This document shows positions 8,084-16,610 of a stretch of 42,725 nucleotides of DNA, one piece after another. Below the pieces are notes generated by a model, which had not been told where the DNA came from, made no database searches, and was given only the letters and a program-made list of their open reading frames with translations. Made by a program: the position numbers and the translations under genes. Location: assembly GCA_017889125.1 (NCBI GenBank), contig JAGHER010000206.1, forward strand, positions 1 to 42,725, given 5' to 3'. This DNA is from Lachnospiraceae bacterium. Its GTDB lineage: Bacteria; Bacillota; Clostridia; Lachnospirales; Lachnospiraceae. Every line of letters starts with the position of its first letter. The first letter of the stretch is position 1.

Positions 8084-9672
8084 TACGAATTACACAGGTA
8101 AAGCTTCCTCTTGACCATACATACGAGGATTTGAAGATACGCACAGCCAAGCTTCTCCGGATACCGGATCAGCAGCTCCGGGAGATCCACATTGTGAAGC
8201 AGTCTGTGGATGCCAGGAAGCGGGAGGAGATCAGCTACTCCTATGTGCTGGATGTGGAATGTGACCGTGAGGAGACGGTGATCCGCCGGTGCCGGAACCG
8301 GAATGCCTCCATACGGAAGGATGAGCCCTACCAGTTCCCAAAGTCCGGTGAGGAGGCTCTGAATACGCCGCCGGTGGTGGTGGGAAGCGGCCCCTGCGGC
8401 CTCTTCTGCGCCCTGATGCTGGCTGTTCACGGATACCGGCCTCTTCTTTTGGAGCGGGGCGGCCCTGTGGAGGAGCGGACGAAGAAGGTAGACCGCTTCT
8501 GGAAGACCGGCGAGTTAGATCCGGAGTGCAATGTCCAGTTTGGCGAAGGAGGAGCCGGAACCTTTTCCGACGGGAAGCTGAATACCCTGGTGAAGGATCC
8601 GGCGGGAAGGAACAGGAAGGTGCTGGAGATCTTTACCCAGTTTGGCGCTGACCCTTCCATCTGCTATGTGAATAAGCCCCATATCGGCACGGATGAGCTT
8701 AGCCGGATTATCCCGGCTATGCGGGAAGAGATCATCCGCCTTGGGGGGCAGGTGGAATTTTACAGCAAGGTTACGGATATTGTCCTGGAGAATGGCCGGG
8801 TGTCGGGGCTTACGGTAAACGGGGAACGGCATATCCCGGCTCAGGCGGTGGTTTTAGCCATCGGCCACAGCGCCAGGGATACCTTCCGGATGCTTCTATC
8901 CAGACAGGTGCCTATGGATGCGAAGGCCTTTGCCGTGGGGGTGCGGATCCAGCATCCCCAGGAAATGATCGATGAATCCCAGTACGGGAGGGAGGCGGCG
9001 GCTATTCTGGGAGCAGCCAGCTATAAGCTGACCCATACCTGCGCCAATGGAAGGGGCGTATACTCCTTCTGCATGTGCCCGGGCGGCCTTGTGGTCAATG
9101 CCTCCTCTGAGCCGGGCCGCCTGGCGGTAAACGGCATGAGCTACCACGCCAGAGACGGGAAGAACGCAAACAGCGCGTTGATTGTCACGGTGAAGCCGGA
9201 GGATTTTGGTGGGGACGGGCCTCTGGCGGGAGTAGAATTTCAGCAGCAGCTGGAGGAAAAGGCTTATGAGGCAGGAGGCGGCAGGATTCCGGTGCAGCTT
9301 TACGGGGATTTTGTGGATGGACGGATATCGGAGAATTTCGGAGAGGTACAGCCGGCCTTTGCCGGGGAGACGGCCTTCGGGGATATGAATGAGATCCTTC
9401 CCCAGGAGGTTGCGGATTCCTTAAAGGAGGGTATCGCCTCCTTCGGCCAGGTGATTCCCGGCTTTGACCGGCCGGACGCCATTCTGGCAGGCGTGGAAAG
9501 CCGCACCTCCTCACCGGTGCGCATCCACCGGGATGAACATATGGAAAGCGTTGTGAAGGGGCTTTTCCCCTGCGGCGAGGGAGCTGGGTATGCAGGGGGC
9601 ATCACCTCTGCGGCCATGGACGGCATCCGGGCGGCGGAGGAGCTGGCCCGGCGGTATCGGCCCTTTTCCTAG
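8080..9672 (+). CDS. FAD-dependent dehydrogenase (COG2509-like)
   Basis: A 530-residue flavoprotein. An N-terminal domain of about 80 residues (MIRITQVKLPLDHTYEDLK) precedes the dinucleotide-binding motif VVVGSGPCGLFCALML at about residues 99-114. Further family blocks are FGEGGAGTFSDGKLNT, the ALAIGHSARDTF-type stretch (VVLAIGHSARDTFRML) and the C-terminal FPCGEGAGYAGGITSAAMDGI, which closes the FAD site. The ATG at 8080 overlaps the upstream stop and follows AGAAGGAGAC; longer in-frame reading upstream is just shadow of the previous gene. Function of this family is not known. Fusion-like coupling with the HI0933-type gene suggests a shared redox task. Confidence 0.88.
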   Translation: MIRITQVKLPLDHTYEDLKIRTAKLLRIPDQQLREIHIVKQSVDARKREEISYSYVLDVECDREETVIRRCRNRNASIRKDEPYQFPKSGEEALNTPPVVVGSGPCGLFCALMLAVHGYRPLLLERGGPVEERTKKVDRFWKTGELDPECNVQFGEGGAGTFSDGKLNTLVKDPAGRNRKVLEIFTQFGADPSICYVNKPHIGTDELSRIIPAMREEIIRLGGQVEFYSKVTDIVLENGRVSGLTVNGERHIPAQAVVLAIGHSARDTFRMLLSRQVPMDAKAFAVGVRIQHPQEMIDESQYGREAAAILGAASYKLTHTCANGRGVYSFCMCPGGLVVNASSEPGRLAVNGMSYHARDGKNANSALIVTVKPEDFGGDGPLAGVEFQQQLEEKAYEAGGGRIPVQLYGDFVDGRISENFGEVQPAFAGETAFGDMNEILPQEVADSLKEGIASFGQVIPGFDRPDAILAGVESRTSSPVRIHRDEHMESVVKGLFPCGEGAGYAGGITSAAMDGIRAAEELARRYRPFS

Positions 9673-9739
9673 GATTCGCCTGGCAGATGTTTTGGCGTTT
9701 TACGAAAAGAAAATAGACTTACTTTGTGGGGATAAGAAG

Positions 9740-10603
9740 ATGGAGACAGATTACAGAGAAAAACTGAAGATGAAGAAGCGGATTGTGATAAAAGTAGGAT
9801 CATCCACCCTGACACATCCGGAGACAGGGGATCTGCATCTGGCAAAGATTGAAAAGCTGGTGCGGATGATCTGTGACTTAAAGGGGCAGGGGAAGGATGT
9901 GATCCTGGTATCCTCCGGGGCAATCGCCGCCGGACGGCAGGCACTGGGCCACCGAAAGCGGCCGGATACCCTGGCGGAAAAGCAGGCCTTTGCGGCGGTT
10001 GGCCAGGCGCGGCTGATGATGGTGTATCAGCGGATGTTTTCCGAGTACAACCACACGGCGGCCCAGGTGCTTTTGACCAAGCACACCATGTTGAGCGACA
10101 GCTCCCGCTACAATGCCCAGAATGCCTTTGAGGAGCTTCTTAAGCTGGGGGCAGTTCCGGTTGTTAATGAAAATGACACCATATCCACCTCGGAGATTGC
10201 CCATGTGGATACCTTTGGCGACAATGACCGGCTTTCGGCGGTGGTGGCAGCCCTGGTGGGCGCGGATCTTCTGATCCTTTTGTCGGATATCGATGGGCTG
10301 TATTCCGACGATCCCAAGCAGAATCCCCAGGCACGGTTTATTAGCCTGGTGACAGAGATCGACAGTTCCCTTCTGGCCATGGGCAAGTCCACCTCCAGCA
10401 GTGATGTGGGCACCGGCGGCATGTCTGCCAAGCTTTCTGCTGCCAGGATTGCCACGGACAGCGGCACGGATCTGGTGATTGCCAACGGGGCAGATCTGGG
10501 CATCATTCAGCAGATCATGGAAGGGGAGGAGAAGGGCACTTTATTTGTGGCCCATCCCAACCGGGATTTTGATCTGATGGATTACTTAAGCAGCATGTAT
10601 TAA
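9740..10603 (+). CDS. proB: Glutamate 5-kinase
   Basis: A 287-residue amino-acid kinase that phosphorylates L-glutamate in the first step of proline synthesis. Visible motifs are KRIVIKVGSSTLTHPETG at the N-terminus, VSSGAIAAGRQALG, NENDTIS, DNDRLSA and the C-terminal GTGGMSAKLSAARIA. The protein ends soon after the kinase domain, so it lacks the C-terminal PUA domain found in E. coli ProB; this short form is common in Clostridia. ATG 9740 follows GGGGATAAG; an ATG at 9770 would start just before the kinase motif. proA is about 900 bases downstream, separated by two small genes. Confidence 0.95.
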   Translation: METDYREKLKMKKRIVIKVGSSTLTHPETGDLHLAKIEKLVRMICDLKGQGKDVILVSSGAIAAGRQALGHRKRPDTLAEKQAFAAVGQARLMMVYQRMFSEYNHTAAQVLLTKHTMLSDSSRYNAQNAFEELLKLGAVPVVNENDTISTSEIAHVDTFGDNDRLSAVVAALVGADLLILLSDIDGLYSDDPKQNPQARFISLVTEIDSSLLAMGKSTSSSDVGTGGMSAKLSAARIATDSGTDLVIANGADLGIIQQIMEGEEKGTLFVAHPNRDFDLMDYLSSMY

Positions 10604-10639
10604 TAAACGCGGATTACCTTATATGGAAAGGACAGAACT

Positions 10640-10861
10640 ATGGAGCAGGAAAAAATCGACCGGATCAATACCCTTTATCATAAATCCCAGGCAGTGGGAC
10701 TTACGGAGGAGGAGAAAAAGGAGCAGCAGGAGCTTCGCCAGGAGTATATTGCGGCTATTCGCAGAAGTCTTCGGGGGAATTTAAACCAGATTTCCATTCA
10801 GGAGAAGGATGGAACCATCACTAACCTTGGGGAGAAATATGGAAAGGGAAAGACAGAATAA
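10640..10861 (+). CDS. DUF896 (YnzC-like) small protein
   Basis: A 73-residue protein of the DUF896/UPF0291 family. The conserved core is IDRINTLYHKSQAVGLTEEEKKEQQELRQEYI, two helices with an internal K-x-GLT-x-EE turn. B. subtilis YnzC is the reference structure; the function is unknown. ATG follows GAAAGGACAG. It overlaps the downstream cyclo-ligase by 23 bases, implying coupled translation, and sits between proB and proA as a passenger of that operon. Confidence 0.9.
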   Translation: MEQEKIDRINTLYHKSQAVGLTEEEKKEQQELRQEYIAAIRRSLRGNLNQISIQEKDGTITNLGEKYGKGKTE

Positions 10862-11444
10862 AGATGTAAGGCAGCGTAAAGGGGAGCTGCGAAAGCAGAT
10901 CGCGGCTCTCCGCAGGGAGGTATCTGCGGCGGATAAGGCCCGGTGGGATGAGGCCATTGCCGGGCAGTTTTTCACTTTGGCTAAAGAGGCGGGATATCTG
11001 CAGGGAGCCCCCGTATACTTATATATGGATATCCGCAATGAGGCGGGAACGGGAGCGATCCTTGAAGGGCTTTGGCAGAGGGGGATTCCGGCGGCTCTTC
11101 CCCGGGTGGAGGGGCAGGAGATACGGTTTTACCTGGCAGAAAGCCGAAGGCAGCTGGTTCCCGGCGCCATGGGAATCCTGGAGCCGGATTCCGGGTGTCT
11201 GGCAGTGTCCGGATCAGCGGGCGGTGGGAAGGGCCTGGTGCTTACGCCGGGGGTGGCCTTTGATCGTTCTTTAGGAAGACTGGGCTACGGCGGCGGTTAT
11301 TATGACCGGTTTTTTGCCGCGGAGCCGTGGCATCCCCGCTGGGGGCTGGCCTACGAGTTTCAGATTGTGGAGTCTCTGGATCTGGAGGAGTGGGACTGCC
11401 GGATGGACCGGATTCTCACAGAAAGCCGGGTGATCGGCGGGTAA
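10839..11444 (+). CDS. 5-formyltetrahydrofolate cyclo-ligase
   Basis: A 201-residue ATP-dependent enzyme that converts 5-formyl-THF to 5,10-methenyl-THF, returning folate to the one-carbon pool. The N-terminal basic helix (KGELRKQIAALRREV) and the C-terminal signature GVAFDRSLGRLGYGGGYYDRFF are both present, the latter lining the ATP/substrate site. The ATG at 10839 lies inside the end of the DUF896 gene and is preceded by GGGGAG at good spacing; reading further upstream only extends into DUF896. Length matches the family. It is often called yqgN/fthC in Firmicutes. Confidence 0.93.
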   Translation: MERERQNKDVRQRKGELRKQIAALRREVSAADKARWDEAIAGQFFTLAKEAGYLQGAPVYLYMDIRNEAGTGAILEGLWQRGIPAALPRVEGQEIRFYLAESRRQLVPGAMGILEPDSGCLAVSGSAGGGKGLVLTPGVAFDRSLGRLGYGGGYYDRFFAAEPWHPRWGLAYEFQIVESLDLEEWDCRMDRILTESRVIGG

Positions 11445-11507
11445 GAAGGCCGGAAAGGCGGCGATGCATGGTGCTGCCATTAGGAGCAGAAAAGGAGGAG
11501 GAAGGAT

Positions 11508-12752
11508 ATGACCTTACAGGAGATTGGACAAAAGGCAAAGGAGGTTTCCCATGTGCTGGGAATCCTAGGAACGGAGGAGAAGAATCAGGGGCTTCGGGCT
11601 GTGGCAGATGCCCTGGAGGCAGGGCAGGAGGCCATCCTTGCGGCCAATGAAAAGGACATGGAAGAAGGCCGGAACAATGGCATGAGTCAGGGTCTTTTAG
11701 ACCGGCTGAAGCTGACCCCTGCCCGGATTAAGGGTATGGCAGATGGTCTTCGCAAGGTGGCTGATCTGGATGATCCGGTGGGAGAGGTTCTCTCCATGAA
11801 GAAGCGGCCCAACGGCCTGATGATCGGCCAGAAGCGGGTGCCTTTAGGCGTTATCGGCATGATCTATGAGGCCAGACCCAATGTGACGGCCGATGCCTTC
11901 GGCCTCTGCTTTAAGAGCGGAAACGCGGTGATTTTAAAGGGCGGCAGTGACGCCATTTGCTCCAATAAGGCCATTGTGGAGGCCATTCACAATGGCCTTC
12001 GGGAAAGCGGCCTTCCAGAGGATGCAGTGCTGTTAATCACAGACACCAGCCGGGCAGTGACCCAGGAGCTGATGAAGTTAAATCAATACGTGGATGTGCT
12101 GATTCCCAGAGGCGGCGCGGGACTGATCCGGGCAGTGGTGGAGAACAGCACCATCCCTGTGATCGAGACGGGAACGGGAAACTGCCATATCTATGTGGAT
12201 GAGACGGCAGACCTTTCCATGGCAGCGGAGATCCTTTTCAATGCCAAGACCCAGCGCATCGGCGTCTGCAATGCCTGCGAGTCCCTGGTGGTTCATGAAA
12301 AGATCGCAGACAAATTCCTTCCCCTGGTGAGGGAGCGGCTGCAGGAAAAGCAGGTGGAGATCCGGGGCGATGAGCGCGCCTGCGCAGCGGAAGCTTCTTT
12401 TGTCAAAGCCACAGAAGAGGACTGGGGACGGGAGTATCTGGACTACATACTCTCCTGCCGGGTAGTGGATTCCCTGGATGAGGCCATTGCCCACATCAAC
12501 CGCTACAGCACCGGCCACTCGGAGGCGATTATCACCAGAGATTATGAGAGCGCCCAGCGGTTTTTAAATGAAATTGATTCCGCTGCCGTCTATGTGAATG
12601 CCTCCACCCGTTTTACTGACGGCGAGGAGTTTGGCTTCGGCGCGGAGATCGGGATCAGCACCCAGAAGCTTCACGCCAGAGGGCCTATGGGATTAAAGGA
12701 ATTAACCACTACAAAATATATTATTTATGGAAATGGGCAGGTGCGGCCATAA
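11508..12752 (+). CDS. proA: Glutamate-5-semialdehyde dehydrogenase
   Basis: A 414-residue NADPH-dependent enzyme that reduces glutamyl-5-phosphate in proline synthesis, acting on the product of ProB. Diagnostic blocks are [68 protein letters not shown], and the catalytic cysteine region [15 protein letters not shown]. The C-terminus [24 protein letters not shown] is characteristic. ATG follows GGAGGAAGG. It is separated from proB by DUF896 and the folate gene but on the same strand and probably the same transcript. Confidence 0.97.
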   Translation: MTLQEIGQKAKEVSHVLGILGTEEKNQGLRAVADALEAGQEAILAANEKDMEEGRNNGMSQGLLDRLKLTPARIKGMADGLRKVADLDDPVGEVLSMKKRPNGLMIGQKRVPLGVIGMIYEARPNVTADAFGLCFKSGNAVILKGGSDAICSNKAIVEAIHNGLRESGLPEDAVLLITDTSRAVTQELMKLNQYVDVLIPRGGAGLIRAVVENSTIPVIETGTGNCHIYVDETADLSMAAEILFNAKTQRIGVCNACESLVVHEKIADKFLPLVRERLQEKQVEIRGDERACAAEASFVKATEEDWGREYLDYILSCRVVDSLDEAIAHINRYSTGHSEAIITRDYESAQRFLNEIDSAAVYVNASTRFTDGEEFGFGAEIGISTQKLHARGPMGLKELTTTKYIIYGNGQVRP

Positions 12753-12775
12753 GCAGATTTTGACAGAATTTTATC

Positions 12776-12804
12776 TTTACTGGCACCTTTGTGCATGCTA
12801 CAAT
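12776..12804 (+). promoter_or_regulatory. Candidate sigma-A promoter for the phosphate transporter
   Basis: TTTACT (12776-12781), 17-base spacer, TACAAT (12799-12804), located 59 bases before the PiT start. Good fit to a vegetative promoter. No clear PhoB/PhoP box repeat was recognised around it. Confidence 0.5.
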
Positions 12805-12863
12805 GAAATGGCTGATTGTAAAAAATAAGTAAGCAAATGGAAAAGGGAAGGTAAAATAAGATT

Positions 12864-13916
12864 ATGGATCTGTCATTTTCGTTCTTTTGTCAGCAGCTTA
12901 TGTCGAATCCCGTGTTATTTATCACGGTTTTCCTTACGCTGTGCGTAATTTTTGTCAACGGCTGGACGGATGCGCCCAATGCGATTGCCACCTGCGTGTC
13001 CACACGTTCCATGGATGTGGATGTGGCCATAGTCATGGCGGCGGTGTGCAATTTCATCGGCGTTCTTGTGATGACGTTAATTAACTCTACTGTAGCCATG
13101 ACCATCACCAATATGGTAAATTTCGGCGGGCACAATGAAAATGCGCTGATTGCCCTCTGTGCGGCTCTGTTTGCCATCGTGGTGTGGGCGGTCCTGGCCT
13201 GGTATTTTGGAATTCCCACCAGTGAAAGCCATGCCCTGATTGCCGGGCTTTCCGGCGCGGCCATCGCCCTGCAGGGAGGAATCTCTGGAATCAACGGTGC
13301 AGAGTGGATCAAGGTAATCTACGGGCTGGGGCTTTCCACGGTGCTGGGCTTTGCCAGCGGCTTTGGGGTATGCAAGCTGGTGGCATGGATCTGCTACAAT
13401 GTGGACCGGCGCAGGAGCGATGGAATTTTTCAGTATGCTCAGATCGGCGGGGCAGCGGCCATGGCGTTTATGCACGGCGCTCAGGACGGTCAGAAATTTA
13501 TGGGCGTGCTTCTTTTGGGAATCTGCCTGGTTCATGGAAATGAAAGTGCCGCCGGCGTGGAGCTTCCCGTCTGGATGATGCTGCTGTGCTCCATCGTTAT
13601 GGGGGTAGGTACCTCCATCGGCGGAAAAAAGATTATCAAGTCAGTGGGCATGGATATGGTAAAGCTGGAAAAATACCAGGGCTTTTCGGCGGACATGGCC
13701 GGAGCCTTATGTCTGCTGCTTTCCTCGGTATTCGGTATTCCGGTAAGCACTACCCACACGAAGACAACAGCGATTATGGGTGTCGGCGCCGTGAAGCGTC
13801 TCTCTGCCATTAATTTTAAGGTCGTACAGGATATGGTTCTGACCTGGGTGCTCACCTTTCCTGGCTGCGGCTTTATCGGTTTTCTGATGGCAAAGATATT
13901 CCTGGCTGTATTCTGA
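12864..13916 (+). CDS. PiT-family inorganic phosphate transporter
   Basis: A 350-residue membrane transporter for phosphate (as metal phosphate) driven by H+ or Na+. Two family repeats are visible: NGWTDAPNAIATCVSTRSM near residue 32 and FMHGAQDGQKFMGVLLLG near residue 203. A PVSTTHTKTTAIMG motif lies near the end, and about ten hydrophobic segments are present. The next gene encodes the DUF47 partner typical of low-affinity PiT systems. A hairpin covers its stop codon. It has its own candidate promoter and probably starts a new two-gene operon. Confidence 0.92.
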   Translation: MDLSFSFFCQQLMSNPVLFITVFLTLCVIFVNGWTDAPNAIATCVSTRSMDVDVAIVMAAVCNFIGVLVMTLINSTVAMTITNMVNFGGHNENALIALCAALFAIVVWAVLAWYFGIPTSESHALIAGLSGAAIALQGGISGINGAEWIKVIYGLGLSTVLGFASGFGVCKLVAWICYNVDRRRSDGIFQYAQIGGAAAMAFMHGAQDGQKFMGVLLLGICLVHGNESAAGVELPVWMMLLCSIVMGVGTSIGGKKIIKSVGMDMVKLEKYQGFSADMAGALCLLLSSVFGIPVSTTHTKTTAIMGVGAVKRLSAINFKVVQDMVLTWVLTFPGCGFIGFLMAKIFLAVF

Positions 13917-13924
13917 CAGCCAGG
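13901..13924 (+). other. Stem-loop over the PiT stop codon
   Basis: Perfect 9-base arms (CCTGGCTGT / ACAGCCAGG) with a six-base loop that includes part of the TGA stop. Only three T residues follow, so it is a weak terminator at best; it could instead tune read-through or mRNA stability between PiT and DUF47. Confidence 0.45.
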
Positions 13925-14008
13925 TTTGCAATAGAAAGCAGTAATGCTACGGGCAGGCCCCGTAAAATTCTGAAAACCAAAAACGCGCATATGCGAAGGA
14001 GAAGAAGC

Positions 14009-14632
14009 ATGTCCAAGAAGAAAGACAGTTATTATTTTGAAAATTTTGTAGCCTGTGTAGAGTACAGCAGCAAGGCAGCAAGGATGCTGGAGGAGAATCT
14101 GATCCATTTCCGGCGGGAGAATCTTAAGGATCAGCTGGAGGCGATCCATAAGGTGGAGCATGACGCCGACCGGAAAAAGCACGAGATGATGGGGGTACTG
14201 GTAAAGGCGTTTATCACGCCTATTGAACGGGAGGACATTACCCTCCTAAGCCAGAGTATTGACCATGTGACCGATAAGATCGAGGATGTGATGATCCGGC
14301 TGTACATCAATAACGTAAAGGATATCCGCCCGGAGGCGATTGAGTTTGCCGCTCTTGTGATCCAGTGCTGCGAGGCGCTGAACGAGATGATGAAGGAATT
14401 TGAGAATTTCAAAAAGTCCAAGACTCTTCACCAGTGCCTGATTAAGATCAATGACCTGGAGGCACAGGGGGATCAGCTGTTCATCCGCTCCATGCGCAGA
14501 CTCCACAAGGAGATCGACAATGTGCTGGAGATCATCGCCTGGCGGGAGATCTTTAATTATCTGGAGAAATGCTGCGATGCCTGCGAGCATGTGGCGGACG
14601 CGGTGGAAAGCGTGATTATGAAAAATACCTGA
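14009..14632 (+). CDS. DUF47/PhoU-like phosphate transport accessory protein
   Basis: A 207-residue, mostly helical cytoplasmic protein of the DUF47 (PhoU-like) family. The pattern HKVEHDADRKKHEMMGVLVKAFITPIEREDI and the second half ENFKKSKTL..INDLEAQGDQLFIRSMRRL correspond to the two PhoU-like helical repeats, with E/D-x3-D metal positions. Such proteins are encoded with PiT transporters and regulate them. ATG 14009 follows GGAGAAGAAG; an in-frame ATG at 13991 contains that ribosome site and is rejected. A strong terminator follows. Confidence 0.9.
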   Translation: MSKKKDSYYFENFVACVEYSSKAARMLEENLIHFRRENLKDQLEAIHKVEHDADRKKHEMMGVLVKAFITPIEREDITLLSQSIDHVTDKIEDVMIRLYINNVKDIRPEAIEFAALVIQCCEALNEMMKEFENFKKSKTLHQCLIKINDLEAQGDQLFIRSMRRLHKEIDNVLEIIAWREIFNYLEKCCDACEHVADAVESVIMKNT

Positions 14633-14657
14633 TGGATTGTTAATGGAATAGAAAATG

Positions 14658-14707
14658 AAAAACCGGCTTTATGCAGAGGGGGAAATCTTCTGCATAAAGC
14701 CGGTTTT
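14658..14707. terminator. Bidirectional terminator between DUF47 and gntR
   Basis: Nineteen-base arms pair perfectly (14659-14677 with 14689-14707) around an 11-base loop. Runs of A before and T after the stem make it usable on both strands, ending the PiT-DUF47 operon and the convergent GntR gene. Confidence 0.88.
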
Positions 14708-14728
14708 CATCTTTGTTAACGCTTTCGT

Positions 14729-15403
14729 TTATGGAAATTCTTCGTAAACGCTTTCCAAATTCATATCAAGGGGGGCCTTTATATGTACAGAAACTGCTTC
14801 ATAGGCCAGGCCGGGGTCACCTTGCTGGATAGCTTCGTAAATATTCTGATGTTCGCAAAGGGTATGTTCCATTCGTCCAGGATGGCGGAGAGAGGAACAA
14901 GCCAATTGCTTCAGCTGGTACATGTAGCGGTTAAAAAGGCCTTGAAAAGTTTCATTTCCGCTGTAATCCACCAAAATTTTATGAAAGTTCTGATCCTCTG
15001 CGGCGAATATTTCGGTGTCCTGGCTAGAAAGATGGAGCTGATTCTGCTTTTCCAGAGAAGTCTTAAGCTGGGAAAGCAGCTGAACGGCAGAAGGAGAGGA
15101 GATGTCAGACGCTGCTTTTCGTGCGCAATATCCTTCGATAGCAGAGCGTACCTCATACAGCTCCAAAACATCCTGCTGGGTGATTTTGTGAAGGATAAAC
15201 CCTTTGTTAGGAACAATATCCACCAGGCCTTCCTGATACAGTCGATGAACCGCGTCACGAACTGGCGTGCGGGAAATTCCAATGTCAGCGGCTATCTTGG
15301 ATTCTGAGTATGTCTGCTGGTAACTTAAGTCATGGTTTAAAATTCGTTCTCTGATATAATCGTACGCCTGCTGCTGCAGGGCTTTAAAATTTCGTTCTCG
15401 CAT
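14729..15403 (-). CDS. GntR/FadR-family (FCD) transcriptional regulator
   Basis: A 224-residue regulator. The N-terminal winged helix covers about residues 5-72 (ALQQQAYDYIRERIL, SESKIAADIGISRTPVRDA, EGLVDIVPNKGFIL). The C-terminal part is an FCD ligand domain with ELYEVRSAIEGYCARKAA and the DQNFHKILVDYSGN metal-site block. The start MRERNFK at 15403 follows AAAGGAAAAAGGA; the longer reading to 15487 would run through its own promoter. It faces away from an acid-sugar operon whose promoter holds two mirror palindromes (15625-15642 and 15660-15677). It is inferred to repress that operon until bound by a carboxylic acid effector. Confidence 0.9.
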   Translation of the reverse strand: MRERNFKALQQQAYDYIRERILNHDLSYQQTYSESKIAADIGISRTPVRDAVHRLYQEGLVDIVPNKGFILHKITQQDVLELYEVRSAIEGYCARKAASDISSPSAVQLLSQLKTSLEKQNQLHLSSQDTEIFAAEDQNFHKILVDYSGNETFQGLFNRYMYQLKQLACSSLRHPGRMEHTLCEHQNIYEAIQQGDPGLAYEAVSVHIKAPLDMNLESVYEEFP

Positions 15404-15458
15404 ATAATCGGATTCCTTTTTCCTTTCAGATCGCTCGCTGGCAAATTCTGCTGTTTTT

Positions 15459-15487
15459 AGGATACTACATAAAATGAAAAGCGTCAA
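15459..15487 (-). promoter_or_regulatory. Candidate promoter of the first gntR gene
   Basis: On the minus strand TTGACG (15487-15482), a 17-base spacer and TATCCT (15464-15459). It ends 56 bases before the preferred GntR start codon. Confidence 0.5.
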
Positions 15488-15619
15488 TCACCGGACGAAA
15501 ATATGCCGGTTATTTCTGATACACTGTGCCGCATTTCTTCAAAAAGAAATGAAAATTATACATAATATACAATAAATCAATATGAATATTGGTAAAATAA
15601 TAAAAAGAATATTTGTCTA

Positions 15620-15651
15620 TTGACTTGCATACCGGTATGTAATAGTATAAT
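15620..15651 (+). promoter_or_regulatory. Promoter of the acid-sugar operon
   Basis: TTGACT at 15620-15625. Two overlapping -10 options exist: TAGTAT (15643-15648) at 17 bases and TATAAT (15646-15651) at 20 bases. The first operator palindrome fills the spacer, so a bound regulator would exclude RNA polymerase. Confidence 0.7.
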
Positions 15652-15677
15652 AGTAACAGTTACATACCGGTATGCAA
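15625..15677. promoter_or_regulatory. Twin GntR operators in mirror orientation
   Basis: TTGCATACCGGTATGTAA at 15625-15642 and TTACATACCGGTATGCAA at 15660-15677 are exact reverse complements of each other. Each contains the perfect palindrome CATACCGGTATG. Their centres are 35 bases apart. One lies between -35 and -10, the other just downstream of the start point. Divergent placement beside a FadR-type gene makes that protein the likely ligand. Confidence 0.78.
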
Positions 15678-15693
15678 TAAGAAAGGAGGCAAT

Positions 15694-16596
15694 ATGACAG
15701 GTTTTATCGGATTGGGAATTATGGGAAAGCCCATGGCAGAGAATCTTTTAAAGGCTGGGTATCCGCTGATGGTTTATGATTTGAACGAGGAGGCAGTGAA
15801 TGCGCTGTGCCGCCTTGGGGCTAAGGCGGGAACTCCAGCAGAAATCGGGAAATGCTGCCAGCAAATTTTTACCATTCTCCCCAACGGAGGTGTAGTGAAG
15901 GAGGTTCTTTTCGGCGAAGACGGGGCTGCTTGTGCGATGAAGGCAGGAACTATTGTTTGCGATATGAGTTCTGTGACACCGGCAGAATCCCAGTACTGTC
16001 AGAATCAGCTGAAGGAAAGAGGGATTCGTTTCGTTGATGCGCCGGTGAGCGGGGGCGAACCAGGAGCAGTGCAGGGAACTTTGGCATTTATGGCGGGAGG
16101 AAGAGAGGAGGATATTCTTGCGCTAACCCCTTATTTCGATGTTATGGGGACTTCTGTGGTCCGAATTGGTGATGTGGGAAGCGGATCCGTGGCAAAGCTG
16201 GCTAATCAGGTGATCGTAAATATGACGATTGCCAGTGTTTCCGAGGCCTTTGTTCTTGCGGTAAAGGCGGGAGCGGATCCGGAAAAAGTATTCCAGGCTA
16301 TTCGCGGCGGACTGGCTGGAAGCGCTGTGCTGGAAGCGAAAATCCCCATGATTTTGGAACGAAATTTCAGACCTGGGGGGAAGCTTTCGATCAATCACAA
16401 GGATATAAAAAATGTTTTAGCTGCAGCCCATGAAATGGATGTGCCCATGCCCTTTACCAGTCAGCTATTTGAGGTTATGCAGACGCTGAAGGTGGGAGGT
16501 CATATGGACGAGGATCATGGCGGAATTGTTCAGTATTTTGAAGCTTTAGCAAAAACCAGAGTATGTAAAAAGAAAGAGAAGCAGGAATCTTCGTAA
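15694..16596 (+). CDS. Beta-hydroxyacid dehydrogenase (LtnD/GarR/HIBADH family)
   Basis: A 300-residue NAD(P)-dependent dehydrogenase acting on a hydroxy acid. The cofactor motif is GFIGLGIMGKPMAENLL at residues 3-19. The substrate motif is VDAPVSGGEPGAVQGTLAFM near 114-133, and the catalytic lysine is K168 in SVAKLANQ with N171. ATG follows AAAGGAGG. It is the first gene of an operon, 14 bases ahead of a DUF1537 kinase. In known systems this pairing oxidises threonate or erythronate (LtnD/DenD) before phosphorylation, but tartronate semialdehyde reductase or 3-hydroxyisobutyrate dehydrogenase have the same fold. Substrate is inferred only. Confidence 0.88.
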   Translation: MTGFIGLGIMGKPMAENLLKAGYPLMVYDLNEEAVNALCRLGAKAGTPAEIGKCCQQIFTILPNGGVVKEVLFGEDGAACAMKAGTIVCDMSSVTPAESQYCQNQLKERGIRFVDAPVSGGEPGAVQGTLAFMAGGREEDILALTPYFDVMGTSVVRIGDVGSGSVAKLANQVIVNMTIASVSEAFVLAVKAGADPEKVFQAIRGGLAGSAVLEAKIPMILERNFRPGGKLSINHKDIKNVLAAAHEMDVPMPFTSQLFEVMQTLKVGGHMDEDHGGIVQYFEALAKTRVCKKKEKQESS

Positions 16597-16610
16597 GAGA
16601 GGAGGATAAG

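Noticed and set aside
14714-14757. Two catabolite-response-like sequences with an AACGCTTTC core
   Set aside because: They lie at the 3' end of the GntR gene and just past it, away from any promoter, and each departs from the cre consensus.
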